DNA of 64,000 nt from an uncultured Eubacteriales bacterium (GCA_902767565.1 CACXHY010000006.1:50159-114158); one strand, 5' to 3'. Counted from the first letter of the stretch, positions 43,106 to 51,322 are shown. Notes: generated from the letters alone by a model not told the origin. Made by a program: numbers and translations.

Positions 43106-43726
43106 ATGGACCTGAACAAGGCGGTGCCGAGGATCGGCGCGGCGATCGTCGCCGTGACCGTTTTCCTGTTTGCCGTATGCCTGATCGTCAACTTTACCTT
43201 CGGCTCGTACTTTGTCTGCATGCTGCTGCCGATCGGCTATATCATGATGGCGGCGGGCTTTCATCACGAAAGCGCGGAAGACCGGAAAGCCGTCTCCGTG
43301 ATCGGCATGGTGTTTGCCGCCGTGTATGCCGTGCTGATCCTGCTCGTATACTTTGCCCAGACGACCAGCGTGCACCTGGGCGGACTGAGCGAGGACGCGC
43401 TGGGCATCCTGGACTTCAGGAGGGGCGGCCTGATCTTCAACTATGGTCTTCTGGGATACGGCATGATGGCCCTCTCCACCTTCTTCATCGGATCGTCGTT
43501 TCAGGCGGACAGCAAGGAAGAAAAGTGGCTCAAACGCCTGATGATGATCCACGGGGTCTTCTTCATCGGCTGCTTCGTCATGCCGATGACAGGCATGTTC
43601 ACCGGCATGGCAGACGGGGAAACCAGCGGCGGCGGAGTGATCGCCCTGGTGTGCTGGTGCGTGTATTTCCTTCCCATCGGCGTGTTGGCATACAGGCACT
43701 TCGGCAGACAGGAGAGGCACTCCTGA
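43106..43726 (+). CDS. multi-pass membrane protein of unknown function
   Basis: The protein has 206 residues from ATG 43106 (AGGAGGAG upstream). About six hydrophobic helices are visible, starting at residues 10-30 (GAAIVAVTVFLFAVCLIV) and ending with IALVCWCVYFLPIGVLAY. A short acidic/basic loop HHESAEDRKA lies between helices 2 and 3. I do not recognise a family. It shares the cassette with the hydrolase and the acetyltransferase. Confidence 0.75.
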   Translation: MDLNKAVPRIGAAIVAVTVFLFAVCLIVNFTFGSYFVCMLLPIGYIMMAAGFHHESAEDRKAVSVIGMVFAAVYAVLILLVYFAQTTSVHLGGLSEDALGILDFRRGGLIFNYGLLGYGMMALSTFFIGSSFQADSKEEKWLKRLMMIHGVFFIGCFVMPMTGMFTGMADGETSGGGVIALVCWCVYFLPIGVLAYRHFGRQERHS

Positions 43727-43793
43727 CTTGCATCGATGCCGGGACTTCAGCGCGTGCCGGCGGGGACAAAACGGGAACCGAGGAGGAAGAGCG

Positions 43794-44249
43794 ATGATCG
43801 AACAGATCCGCGATGCGGAAACAAAAACGAGGATCGCCAGAAGGATCCTGGAAGCGCTTCCCGATTGGTTTGGGATCGAGGAAAGCCGGGAGAAGTATAT
43901 CTCGGACAGTGCCGGCCGGAGTTTCTTCGCGGCAAAGGAAGCGGGCGAATACGTTGGCTTTCTCTGCCTGAAGGAGACCGGAGACGCGACGGTCGAGCTG
44001 GCGGTCATGGGGATCCTCAAAGAATATCACCGCAGGGGCCTGGGGAAGGCCCTGTTTGAAGAAGCCAAAAAGGCAGCCGTACGGGCCGGGTATTCATTCA
44101 TGCAGGTGAAGACCGTGCAGATGGGCGTTTATGACGATTACGATATCACGAATCGGTTTTATCGCTCGCTGGGCTTCCGGGAATTCGAAGTGATCAGGGA
44201 GCTCTGGGATGAGAATAACCCGTGTCAGATCTACGTGATGGCTTTATGA
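43794..44249 (+). CDS. GNAT family N-acetyltransferase
   Basis: The protein has 151 residues from ATG 43794 (AGGAGGAA upstream). The acetyl-CoA pyrophosphate loop is seen in EYHRRGLGKALFEEA (R/Q-x-x-G-x-G/A), preceded by beta-strand VELAVMGI. The end IVMAL-like QIYVMAL and the NRFYRSLGF block are typical of GNAT fold motif B. The acceptor is unknown. The opening SREKYISDS differs from ribosomal RimI types. Confidence 0.88.
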   Translation: MIEQIRDAETKTRIARRILEALPDWFGIEESREKYISDSAGRSFFAAKEAGEYVGFLCLKETGDATVELAVMGILKEYHRRGLGKALFEEAKKAAVRAGYSFMQVKTVQMGVYDDYDITNRFYRSLGFREFEVIRELWDENNPCQIYVMAL

Positions 44250-44350
44250 GACCGGTCATGGAGCTTTGGCCGCGCCTGAACGGCATGCCGCCTGACCGCG
44301 GCCGGAAACGAACTTCCGGAACCTTTTCCGTCGGAGCAACAGACAGTTGC

Positions 44351-44379
44351 TTGCATCCGCATCGCAAACAGCGTATGAT
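44351..44379 (+). promoter_or_regulatory. promoter of the XRE regulator gene
   Basis: TTGCAT (44351-44356) and TATGAT (44374-44379) have a 17-base spacer, 33 bases before the start codon. Confidence 0.65.
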
Positions 44380-44412
44380 GCAGATGAAATTAAGGACAAG
44401 GAGGGCTCATCC

Positions 44413-44856
44413 ATGTCGACATGTGAGATCCTGAAGGATCTGAGGGAAAGACACAACCTGACCCAGGAGGAACTGGCCGGGCGGGTGCTGGTGACCCGGC
44501 AGGCCGTCAGCCGCTGGGAGACCGGAGAAACCCAGCCGAACACGGAAACGCTCAAGCTGCTTTCCCGCGAATACGGCGTTTCCATCAATACGCTGCTCGG
44601 TTCCCCGAGGCAGCTCATCTGCCAGTGCTGCGGGATGCCGCTGAATGAGGATGAGATGATCAGCAGGGAGCCGGACGGATCCTTCAACGAGGATTATTGT
44701 AAATGGTGCTATGCGGACGGGAAGTTCACATACGCCACAAAGGACGCGCTGCTCAGCTTCCTGATCGAGCATATGCCGGATCCGGAAGGACTGCCGGCGG
44801 AACAACGGCGGGACCGGTATGACGGGTGGCTTTCCCAGCTGAAGCACTGGCAATAA
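44413..44856 (+). CDS. XRE-family regulator fused to a zinc-ribbon domain
   Basis: The protein has 147 residues from ATG 44413 (AAGGAGGG upstream). The Cro/C1-type helix-turn-helix occupies residues 5-60 (LTQEELAGRVLVTRQAVSRWETGETQPN). A zinc-ribbon-like domain follows (ICQCCGMPL...DYCKWCYADG), a pattern of the putative zinc-ribbon family found fused to such HTH domains in Clostridia. It may sense a small molecule or metal. It has its own promoter within the cassette, so it may regulate its neighbours. Confidence 0.85.
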   Translation: MSTCEILKDLRERHNLTQEELAGRVLVTRQAVSRWETGETQPNTETLKLLSREYGVSINTLLGSPRQLICQCCGMPLNEDEMISREPDGSFNEDYCKWCYADGKFTYATKDALLSFLIEHMPDPEGLPAEQRRDRYDGWLSQLKHWQ

Positions 44857-44907
44857 CGGAAGATGATCTTGCGGCACGGAATGCCGGAAAAGGATGCACA
44901 TGACAAT

Positions 44908-45666
44908 ATGAGAAAGTGGATCGCGCTGATTTTGGTGATCCTGGCGGCGGCATGGCTGACGCCTTGCCTGGCCGAAAGCGGGACCGATCCCGCGGCGATC
45001 GCGGTGGGAGACGTCGTCGTTTTCGGCAGATACGAGCAGGACAACGACCTGAGCAACGGCCAGGAGCCCATCGAATGGATCGTCCTGGACGTGCGGGACG
45101 GGAAAGCATTGCTCCTGAGCAGACACGGTCTGCTGGCCATGGGATACCACGACACCTGGGATGACTGCACCTGGGAAACCTGCTCCCTGCGGGCCTGGCT
45201 CAACGACAGCTTCATCCATTACGCATTCACCGAGGAGGAACAGTCCGCGATCCTGACGACGTCGGTCGACAACAGCGATGCCCAGGGATTTGACTGGGCG
45301 TCGGTCGGAGGAGAAACAAGACCCGGCGGGAACGACACGCAGGACAGGGTGTTCCTGCTCAGCTACGCGGAGGCGGACCGGTATCTGGGCGTGCCGCTGG
45401 AAGGCGGCAGCATCAGATCGCGCGTGGCCCCGACGGCCTTTGCCGTCGCGATGGGAGCCTACTGCAGCGACGACTTCCAAACCGAGGACGGCGGCGCCGC
45501 GGGAAACTGGTGGCTCCGGTCGCCGGGCGCCTGTGAGAACAGCGCGATGTGCGTGTTTCAGGAAGGCTCGCTCAGCTACGCTCGCGCTTACCACAAGGTC
45601 GGCATCGTTCGCCCCGCGATCTGGCTGGATCTGGATCGGGCGGATCCTGATCAGGGCGGCAAGTGA
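44908..45666 (+). CDS. secreted DUF6273-type domain protein
   Basis: The protein has 252 residues from ATG 44908, giving a signal peptide MRKWIALILVILAAAWLTPCLA. ATG codons at 44863 and 44881 are in frame but would bury it. The segment VGDVVVFGRYEQD...PIEWIVLDVRDGKALLLSR...W-STLRAWLN-like TCSLRAWLNDSF...VFLLSYAEA...WWLRSPG...VGIVRPAIWLDL is the pattern of DUF6273, common in gut Firmicutes surface proteins and distantly similar to sulfatase-modifying/lectin-like folds. The function is unknown. There is a Cys in the signal region but no clear lipobox. Confidence 0.8.
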   Translation: MRKWIALILVILAAAWLTPCLAESGTDPAAIAVGDVVVFGRYEQDNDLSNGQEPIEWIVLDVRDGKALLLSRHGLLAMGYHDTWDDCTWETCSLRAWLNDSFIHYAFTEEEQSAILTTSVDNSDAQGFDWASVGGETRPGGNDTQDRVFLLSYAEADRYLGVPLEGGSIRSRVAPTAFAVAMGAYCSDDFQTEDGGAAGNWWLRSPGACENSAMCVFQEGSLSYARAYHKVGIVRPAIWLDLDRADPDQGGK

Positions 45667-45737
45667 TCCGGCGGTCAGGACGAAGGCAGCCTGTCGGGAC
45701 GACGATCATCGACCTGTCGAAGGGACGGAACAGCACC

Positions 45738-46970
45738 ATGAACGCAGCGGAACGCATCGCACGGGCCGAGGAAGAACTTGCGCTCGTATTTGAAGAGATC
45801 GACACGCGGGAGATCCGCCTGACCCGGAAGGTGCTGGACGCCTTCCGGGAGCACGGGGTCGCGTCGCGGCATTTCGCGCCCACCAACGGCTACGGCTACG
45901 ACGACATCGGCCGGGACACCCTGGCGGCCGTCTGGGCGGACTATTTCGGCGCGGAGGCGGCCATCGTGCGCCCCCAGATCGCCAGCGGCACGGCAGCGCT
46001 CTCCGCTGCGCTCTTCGGGCTGACCCTGCCGGGCGACCACATCGTCTCCGCCACCGGCGCGCCCTACGACACGCTGCAGACCGTCATCGGCACCGACCCG
46101 GACACCACCCCGCCCGGATCGCTGAAGGCGCACAGGGTCGGCTATACCGAGGTGCCGCTGACGGAGGCGGGCGGGATCGACCTGGACGCGGTGGAGGCGG
46201 CGATCCGGCCGGAGACCACGCTGGTGATCGCCCAAAGGAGCCGGGGCTACGCGTGGCGCCCCTCCCTGATGCCGGAGACCTTCGGTCCGCTGGCGGAGAT
46301 GATCCACGAGCGGCACCCCGGCGTGCTGCTGATGGTGGACAACTGCTACGGAGAGTTCGTGCGGGACACGGAGCCCACCCATCACGGGGCGGACCTGTGC
46401 GTGGGCAGCCTCATCAAGAACCCCGGCGGCGGGATCGCCCCCACCGGCGGATACATGGCGGGAAAGAAGGAAGCCATCGAGCGCATCAGCTGGCACCTGA
46501 CCGCCCCCGGCATCGGGCTGGAGGTGGGCAGCTACGCGGCCAGCTGGCGACCCTTCTACCAGGGGATGTTCATGGCGCCCCACACCGTGGCCCAGGCGCT
46601 GAAGACCGCCATCCTGACCGCTCGCGTCTTCGAGAATCTGGGCATGGAGACCACGCCGCCCGCCTTCGAGCCCCGGGCCGACATCATCCAGGCCATCAGG
46701 CTGGAGACCGGCGACCGGCTGGTGCGCTTCTGCCAGGGCATCCAGATGGCCTCCCCCGTGGACTCCATGGCCATGCCGGAGCCCTGGGACATGCCCGGCT
46801 ACGCCGATCAGGTGGTGATGGCGGCGGGCACCTTCGTCAGCGGGGCCAGCATCGAGCTGAGCGCGGACGGCCCCATGCGCGCGCCCTTCACCGCCTATAT
46901 GCAGGGCGGTCTGACCTACGCCCACGGCCGTGTGGCGCTGGAGACGGCGCTGGAGCACATGGGGGTGTGA
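45738..46970 (+). CDS. ynbB: methionine gamma-lyase family PLP enzyme (aluminium-resistance protein, YnbB-like)
   Basis: The protein has 410 residues from ATG 45738. Fold-type I PLP enzyme of the PF06838 family: SGTAALSAALFGL binds the cofactor phosphate, VDNCYGEF contains the Asp, and SLIKNPGGGIAPTGGY holds the Schiff-base Lys. Family members are annotated as aluminium resistance or Met gamma-lyase-like; the true substrate is unclear. In Bacillus ynbB lies downstream of miaA-hfq, so this position after miaA is ancestral and the five genes between are likely inserted. Confidence 0.9.
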   Translation: MNAAERIARAEEELALVFEEIDTREIRLTRKVLDAFREHGVASRHFAPTNGYGYDDIGRDTLAAVWADYFGAEAAIVRPQIASGTAALSAALFGLTLPGDHIVSATGAPYDTLQTVIGTDPDTTPPGSLKAHRVGYTEVPLTEAGGIDLDAVEAAIRPETTLVIAQRSRGYAWRPSLMPETFGPLAEMIHERHPGVLLMVDNCYGEFVRDTEPTHHGADLCVGSLIKNPGGGIAPTGGYMAGKKEAIERISWHLTAPGIGLEVGSYAASWRPFYQGMFMAPHTVAQALKTAILTARVFENLGMETTPPAFEPRADIIQAIRLETGDRLVRFCQGIQMASPVDSMAMPEPWDMPGYADQVVMAAGTFVSGASIELSADGPMRAPFTAYMQGGLTYAHGRVALETALEHMGV

Positions 46971-47175
46971 ATATAGCCCGCGGCGCGGGTACGGGGCTGG
47001 GATTCCTTCCGATCGGGGCGTTCATGGCCTGTTTGCATGGTGCGTTGTATCTTTTTCGGAGACATCACAGGATGCCGGGAGGGCGCTGCTGTCCTTCGGG
47101 GCGCCGGTGGTGTCTCCGTTATTTTGTGTCATTCGCCCGATCGATCGCTCTGCGCTGCAATTGCAAAACCACTGC

Positions 47176-47210
47176 GCCCCATCCCCCTGCCCTTCCCAAG
47201 GGAAGGGGGA
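47176..47210. repeat. REP-like intergenic hairpin, copy 3
   Basis: GCCCCATCCCCCT is followed by CCCTTCCC-AA-GGGAAGGG (47190-47207), nearly the same as 36531-36567. It lies in the 524-base gap 46971-47494, which otherwise contains a long palindrome, CT-rich sequence and the dinB promoter; no gene is seen there before dinB. Confidence 0.7.
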
Positions 47211-47222
47211 ATATAATGACTG

Positions 47223-47258
47223 CCGGGGGACGCTTTCCTGCGGGAAAGCGTCCCCCGG
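47223..47258. repeat. perfect 16-bp palindromic hairpin
   Basis: CCGGGGGACGCTTTCC (47223-47238) pairs perfectly with GGAAAGCGTCCCCCGG (47243-47258) around TGCG. No T-run follows, so it looks like a dispersed palindrome rather than a terminator of ynbB, although it could stall transcription. Confidence 0.75.
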
Positions 47259-47417
47259 ACCCTCTTGAAAGGCACACGCTCCCCTGCCCTCATTGGCACA
47301 GGTAACTATCATTCTTCGTTCTTCGCTCTTCATTTCGAATTCCCCATCCCCCTTGGTCCTTCCTTGTGCAGCCGAGGGCCTGGGTTTTCCGTTCTCATAT
47401 TTGTTCGTGCGGAGCTC

Positions 47418-47446
47418 TTGACAAAAGCGAACATGTGTTCTATACT
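47418..47446 (+). promoter_or_regulatory. SOS-controlled promoter of dinB
   Basis: TTGACA (47418-47423) and TATACT (47441-47446) have exactly 17 bases between them. The first LexA box fills the spacer. Confidence 0.9.
47428..47441. promoter_or_regulatory. LexA (DinR) SOS box 1
   Basis: CGAACATGTGTTCT matches the Gram-positive SOS box CGAAC-N4-GTTCG in all but the last base. It lies between the -35 and -10 hexamers, so LexA binding would block RNA polymerase. Confidence 0.88.
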
Positions 47447-47453
47447 GTATGTA

Positions 47454-47467
47454 CGAACACAAGTTCG
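47454..47467. promoter_or_regulatory. LexA (DinR) SOS box 2
   Basis: CGAACACAAGTTCG is a full match to CGAAC-N4-GTTCG. It lies just downstream of the -10, at or after the transcription start, 26 bases centre-to-centre from box 1. Confidence 0.88.
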
Positions 47468-47494
47468 TATGACGATGGGTCTGGGGGGACGCGC

Positions 47495-48754
47495 ATGGGG
47501 CGGGTGGTGCTGCACGTGGACGCCAACAGCTTCTATGCCTCGGTGGAGGTGCTGTATCAGCCTGCCCTGCGGGGGAAGGCCGTGTCGGTCTGCGGGGATC
47601 CCATGGCGCGGCACGGCATCGTCCTGGCCAGCACGCCGCCCGCCAAGCGGAGGGGCGTGAAGACCGGCATGGCCATCTGGCAGGCGAAGCAGGTCTGCCC
47701 GGAGCTGATCTGCGTGCCGCCCCACTACCGGCTGTACGTCCATTTTTCCCGGATGATGCGCGCCATCGAGGAGAGCTGGACCGACAAGGTGGAATCCTTC
47801 GGGCTGGACGAGAACTGGATGGAGCTGACCGAGCCGGGCTTCACCGTGGAGGACGGGGCACGGGTCGCGGAGTCCATCCGGCGGCGGGTGCGGGAGGAAC
47901 TGGGGATCACGGTCTCGGTGGGGGTCAGCTTCAACAAGATCCTTGCCAAGCTGGGCAGCGACATGAAAAAGCCGGACGCCGTCACCGTGCTGGACGAGGC
48001 GCACTGGCGGGAACGGGTCTGGCCGCTGCCGGTGGGAGACCTGCTGTATGTGGGGCCGCGGACGGTCCGGAAGCTGGCGCCTCTGAACATCCGCACCATC
48101 GGGGACCTGGCTCAGGCGCCGCCGGAGATGATGCAGCGGCGCTTCGGGGTCAACGGGCTGATGCTGCTGGAGTTCGCCAACGGGCTGGACAAAACGCCGG
48201 TGCGCCGCGTGGGGGTGGAGGAGACCATCAAGAGCGTCGGGAACAGCGCCACCGCTCCCCACGACATCGCCACGCCGGAGAACGCCCGCTGCGTGGTCTA
48301 TCTGCTGGCGGAGAGCGTCGGCGCACGGCTGCGGGAGGCGGGGATGCGCTGCGGCAGCGTCAGCCTCTTCGCCCGCACCACCGAGCTGGACGTGGCGGGA
48401 CACCAGTGCCGCCTCCCCCGGCCCACCAACATCACCGCCGACATCGGCGCGGCGGCGGTCCGTCAGCTGGAGGAGCACTTTCTGGACTGGCTGCCCCTGC
48501 GCTCCCTCGGGGTGAGCGTGGGACAGCTGACGCCCGACACCGCGCCGCTGCAGACCGATCTGTTCGGGGAGGCGCGCCGGGAAAAGCAGGAGGCGCTGGA
48601 CCGGTCCCTGGACGGACTGCGGCAGCGTTACGGGCACCAGGTGGTGAACCGCGGCATCGTCCTGACCGACCGGTCCTTCGTCAGGGTGAACCCGAAGGAG
48701 GAGCATTTCGTCCACCCGGTGGGGTTCCTGCAGGGGCGCAGGGGGGCGGGATGA
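47495..48754 (+). CDS. dinB: Y-family DNA polymerase IV
   Basis: Translesion polymerase of 419 residues from ATG 47495 (GGGGGG upstream). Palm motif VVLHVDANSFYASVEVLY holds the first catalytic Asp (D8). The second acidic pair is in ESFGLDENWMEL, where most Pol IV have SIDEAYLD, so this is the DENW subgroup found in Clostridia. VGVSFNKILAKLGSDMKKP is conserved. Near the C-terminus LQTDLFG gives the beta-clamp motif QTDLF. Two LexA boxes at the promoter make it SOS-inducible. A small gene follows and is probably co-transcribed. Confidence 0.94.
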   Translation: MGRVVLHVDANSFYASVEVLYQPALRGKAVSVCGDPMARHGIVLASTPPAKRRGVKTGMAIWQAKQVCPELICVPPHYRLYVHFSRMMRAIEESWTDKVESFGLDENWMELTEPGFTVEDGARVAESIRRRVREELGITVSVGVSFNKILAKLGSDMKKPDAVTVLDEAHWRERVWPLPVGDLLYVGPRTVRKLAPLNIRTIGDLAQAPPEMMQRRFGVNGLMLLEFANGLDKTPVRRVGVEETIKSVGNSATAPHDIATPENARCVVYLLAESVGARLREAGMRCGSVSLFARTTELDVAGHQCRLPRPTNITADIGAAAVRQLEEHFLDWLPLRSLGVSVGQLTPDTAPLQTDLFGEARREKQEALDRSLDGLRQRYGHQVVNRGIVLTDRSFVRVNPKEEHFVHPVGFLQGRRGAG

Positions 48755-48808
48755 GCCGCAGGCGTTCACCGGACCCTGTCATGATCACATCGACGCAGGA
48801 GGCAATGT

Positions 48809-49054
48809 ATGGATACGCTTGTCAAGACCTATGTCAAGGTGCGGGCCGATTTCACGCCGGAGGGGCAGATCGTTCCGCTGAAGTTCCGGACCGAGGACGG
48901 GATGCCCTGTCTCATCGACCGCATCATCGATATCCGCCCCGCCCCGTCGCTGAAGGCCGGCGGGCAGGGCACCCGTTACACCTGCAGGGTGGGCGAAAAG
49001 CTGATCTATCTCTTCAACGACCGCAACCGCTGGTTCACGGAGAGCGTGGACTGA
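48809..49054 (+). CDS. small conserved-looking protein downstream of dinB
   Basis: The protein has 81 residues, MDTLVKTYVKVRADFTPEG..., from ATG 48809 with GGAGGCAA upstream. It is beta-rich, with no membrane segment; the spacing of conserved-looking residues (PLKFRTEDG, CLIDRIIDIR, GTRYTCRVG) suggests a compact domain. I do not recognise a family. It lies 54 bases after dinB in the same transcription unit and before its terminator, so it is predicted to be SOS-induced with dinB. Confidence 0.75.
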   Translation: MDTLVKTYVKVRADFTPEGQIVPLKFRTEDGMPCLIDRIIDIRPAPSLKAGGQGTRYTCRVGEKLIYLFNDRNRWFTESVD

Positions 49055-49077
49055 GCCGCCCGCTTCGGGCAGCGCAA

Positions 49078-49109
49078 AAGGCATTCGCCGCACGGGCGGC
49101 GAATGCCTT
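49078..49109. terminator. bidirectional terminator between the dinB unit and the LCP gene
   Basis: AAGGCATTCGCCGC (49078-49091) pairs perfectly with GCGGCGAATGCCTT (49096-49109) around ACGG. CTTCTTTG follows on the plus strand and TTGCG-type sequence on the minus strand. Confidence 0.88.
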
Positions 49110-49126
49110 GCTTCTTTGGCTGTGAC

Positions 49127-50338
49127 TCAGTGCGCCGGGTAATACTCGCCGTAGATGAAGTAGTGGACGGACTGCACGTTGCGGCTCCAGCTGGCATCGT
49201 TCACCACGGTCACGCTGTCGCCGTCGATGGTCTGGTAGCTGTAGGTGTTGTCCATGGGGATGCGGTGCTGCTCGATCAGCGACGCGCCGGAGGAGAAGCG
49301 GCCCAGCAGGCCGTTCTGCAGGACGCTCACGGCGAGGTTCAGCATGGTGCCGGCGCTGATATTCGTCTTCACGTAGGGGTAGGCCACCTCGATCAGCTCG
49401 CCCAGCTGCGAGACGTTCATTTCGCGCAGCACCTTGGCCAGCAGCTGCTCCAGAAGATAGCGCTGGCGGCCGGTGCGGGCCAGGTCGCCCGTGGGGGCGC
49501 TGGTCATGCCGGAGCGCAGCCGGGCGTACATGACAGCCTGGATGCCGTCCAGGTGCTGCACGCTCTCGTGCTCCTGCTTGCTGACCACCACCAGGGGGGT
49601 GCGGTTCTCGTTGCCCTTCACGTCATAGGGCATCTTGTGGCCGTTCTTGCGCAGGTATTCGTTGATGGCGTAGGCCTCGCCGCGGATGATGTTCAGATCG
49701 ATGCCGCCGATGTAGTCGATGATGGAGGCCAGGCCGTAGAAGTTGATCACCACATACTGGGTGATGTTCAGCTCGAAGAGACGGTTGACGGTGCGCATGG
49801 TGAGCTGCGCGCCGCCGTTGACGCCGGGCGCCACGCTCATGGCGCTGCCCCGGGCGTAGGCCGTGTTGATGCGGCTCTTGCCCTTGTAGCCTGGGATCGG
49901 CACGTAGAGGTCGCGCGCGATGCTGGTCAGCTTGATCTCGCCGGTCTCGGTGTTGATGGAGAGGATCATGGTGACATCGTTGTGCAGAAGGCCCGCCTTG
50001 CTGCTGTTGATGTCCTTCTCGCGCATGTCCACGCCGATCAGCAGGATGTTGATGATGTGGGGCGGCAGGTTGGGATTGATCTCGAGATCGTTCGGATCGA
50101 TGTCGGCGTCCCGCTCAAGGCTGTCCAGGTCCGCCTCCATCTGCTCGGTGTCGCCGCCGCCGATGAAGAAGCTCTCCTCATCCGGCTCGCCGCCGTCCTC
50201 GTCCTCGTCTTCATCCGCCCAGAATTCATCGTCCAGCAGGATCTCGTCGTCCAGGCTGTAATCCTCCTCCGCCGGCGCGGCCAGACAGGGGATCAGCAGG
50301 GAAAGGATCAGCAGCAGGGAAAGAACACGCTTCATCAT
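49127..50338 (-). CDS. LytR-CpsA-Psr (LCP) family protein
   Basis: The protein has 403 residues from ATG 50338 (AGGAGG 9 bases upstream). A signal sequence or anchor (MMKRVLSLLLILSLLIPCLA) is followed by a very acidic linker (about residues 22-70), then the LCP domain: NILLIGVDMREKD, SIARDLYVPIPGYKGKSRINTAY, QHLDGIQAVMYARLR. LCP proteins attach wall polymers to peptidoglycan. Where most have an Arg-Ser-Asp-Thr motif, this one reads LLHNDVTMIL: the Asp stays but the Arg is lost, so activity is uncertain. It ends in YFIYGEYYPAH. Confidence 0.9.
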   Translation of the reverse strand: MMKRVLSLLLILSLLIPCLAAPAEEDYSLDDEILLDDEFWADEDEDEDGGEPDEESFFIGGGDTEQMEADLDSLERDADIDPNDLEINPNLPPHIINILLIGVDMREKDINSSKAGLLHNDVTMILSINTETGEIKLTSIARDLYVPIPGYKGKSRINTAYARGSAMSVAPGVNGGAQLTMRTVNRLFELNITQYVVINFYGLASIIDYIGGIDLNIIRGEAYAINEYLRKNGHKMPYDVKGNENRTPLVVVSKQEHESVQHLDGIQAVMYARLRSGMTSAPTGDLARTGRQRYLLEQLLAKVLREMNVSQLGELIEVAYPYVKTNISAGTMLNLAVSVLQNGLLGRFSSGASLIEQHRIPMDNTYSYQTIDGDSVTVVNDASWSRNVQSVHYFIYGEYYPAH

Positions 50339-50370
50339 CGTCCGAAGCCTCCTCATATAGAGTCGTGTGC

Positions 50371-50399
50371 ATCATAGCGCATTCCGGCCGAAATTGCAA
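50371..50399 (-). promoter_or_regulatory. promoter of the LCP gene
   Basis: On the minus strand TTGCAA (50394-50399) and TATGAT (50371-50376) have a 17-base spacer. Confidence 0.75.
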
Positions 50400-50493
50400 C
50401 CGTTCCGCGCCGCCGCATGCGTACGTTTTACAGGCGTGAAGCGGCTCTGCGCGGCGGTTTTGCCCCCGCTCCGAAATTCATGCGGAAAAGCCC

Positions 50494-50522
50494 TTGTCAT
50501 CCCGATCAAAGTTTGTTACAAT
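50494..50522 (+). promoter_or_regulatory. promoter of purC
   Basis: TTGTCA (50494-50499) and TACAAT (50517-50522) have a 17-base spacer, leaving an untranslated leader of about 77 bases. Confidence 0.8.
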
Positions 50523-50540
50523 GAGTCTGCAAAAACCTGA

Positions 50541-50571
50541 AGGGCGCGGCGGTGAAAACCGGGGGCGCTCT
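50541..50571 (+). promoter_or_regulatory. hairpin in the purC leader
   Basis: AGGGCGC (50541-50547) pairs with GCGCTCT (50565-50571), with an inner stem CGGT/ACCG closed by GAAA. A weak TTGCTTATC follows. It could be an attenuator or an RNA-stabilising stem; no known purine riboswitch core was recognised. Confidence 0.4.
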
Positions 50572-50605
50572 TTGCTTATCCGGCGGACTGAAAAGAGGGA
50601 GTCAC

Positions 50606-51322
50606 ATGATTCAGCCCGGTGAACTGATCCGAGAGGGGAAGAGCAAACGGATCTACGCGACCGAGGACCCGGACACGGCCATCGAGTACTTCAAGGATGA
50701 CGCGATGGCCTATCACGGGCTGAAACGCGGGCGCATCTGGGGCAAGGGAGAGATCAACAACGCCATCTCCCGGACGTTTTTCGCGCTGCTGACGGAGAAT
50801 GGCATCCCCAACCACTACATCGAGCCGCTGGACAGCCGGCAGAGCCTGGTGCGGCGCTGCGACATGGTGCCCGTGGCCGTCAAGGTCCGCAACCGTGCCG
50901 CCGGCAGCATGGCCGAGCGCCTGGGGCTGACCGAGGGGCTGCCGCTGGTTCCCCCTGTGGTGGAATACACCCTGCGGGGCCGGGAGGCGGACGATCCGCT
51001 GGTCAACATCAGCCACATCCTCGCCATGCGGATGGCCACCCGGGAGGAGATGGAGCGGGCCACAGAGATCGCGCTGCGGGTCAACGGGATCATGAGCGAT
51101 TATATGCGGGAGATCGGCATCGAGGTCATCGACTTCAAGCTGGAGTTCGGGCGCTTCCACGGGGAGATCCTGGTGGCGGACGAGATCTCGCCGGATGTGG
51201 CGCGCTTCTGGGACGCCCGTACCCACGAGCCGCTGGACATGGATCGCTTCCGTCGCGACCTGGGCAACACCGAACAGGCCTATCAGGAACTGCTCAACCG
51301 GATGATGGGAATGGGGGTGTGA
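50606..51322 (+). CDS. purC: phosphoribosylaminoimidazole-succinocarboxamide synthase (SAICAR synthetase)
   Basis: Joins CAIR and aspartate in de novo purine synthesis. The protein has 238 residues from ATG 50606 (AAGAGGGAG upstream). The opening LIREGKSKRIYATED is the family's ATP-binding signature, and VEVRNRAAGS-like VKVRNRAAGSMAER, IDFKLEFG and LVADEISPD are conserved. It stands apart from other pur genes, which are not in this window. A lipoprotein gene follows after 3 bases in the same direction. Confidence 0.96.
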   Translation: MIQPGELIREGKSKRIYATEDPDTAIEYFKDDAMAYHGLKRGRIWGKGEINNAISRTFFALLTENGIPNHYIEPLDSRQSLVRRCDMVPVAVKVRNRAAGSMAERLGLTEGLPLVPPVVEYTLRGREADDPLVNISHILAMRMATREEMERATEIALRVNGIMSDYMREIGIEVIDFKLEFGRFHGEILVADEISPDVARFWDARTHEPLDMDRFRRDLGNTEQAYQELLNRMMGMGV

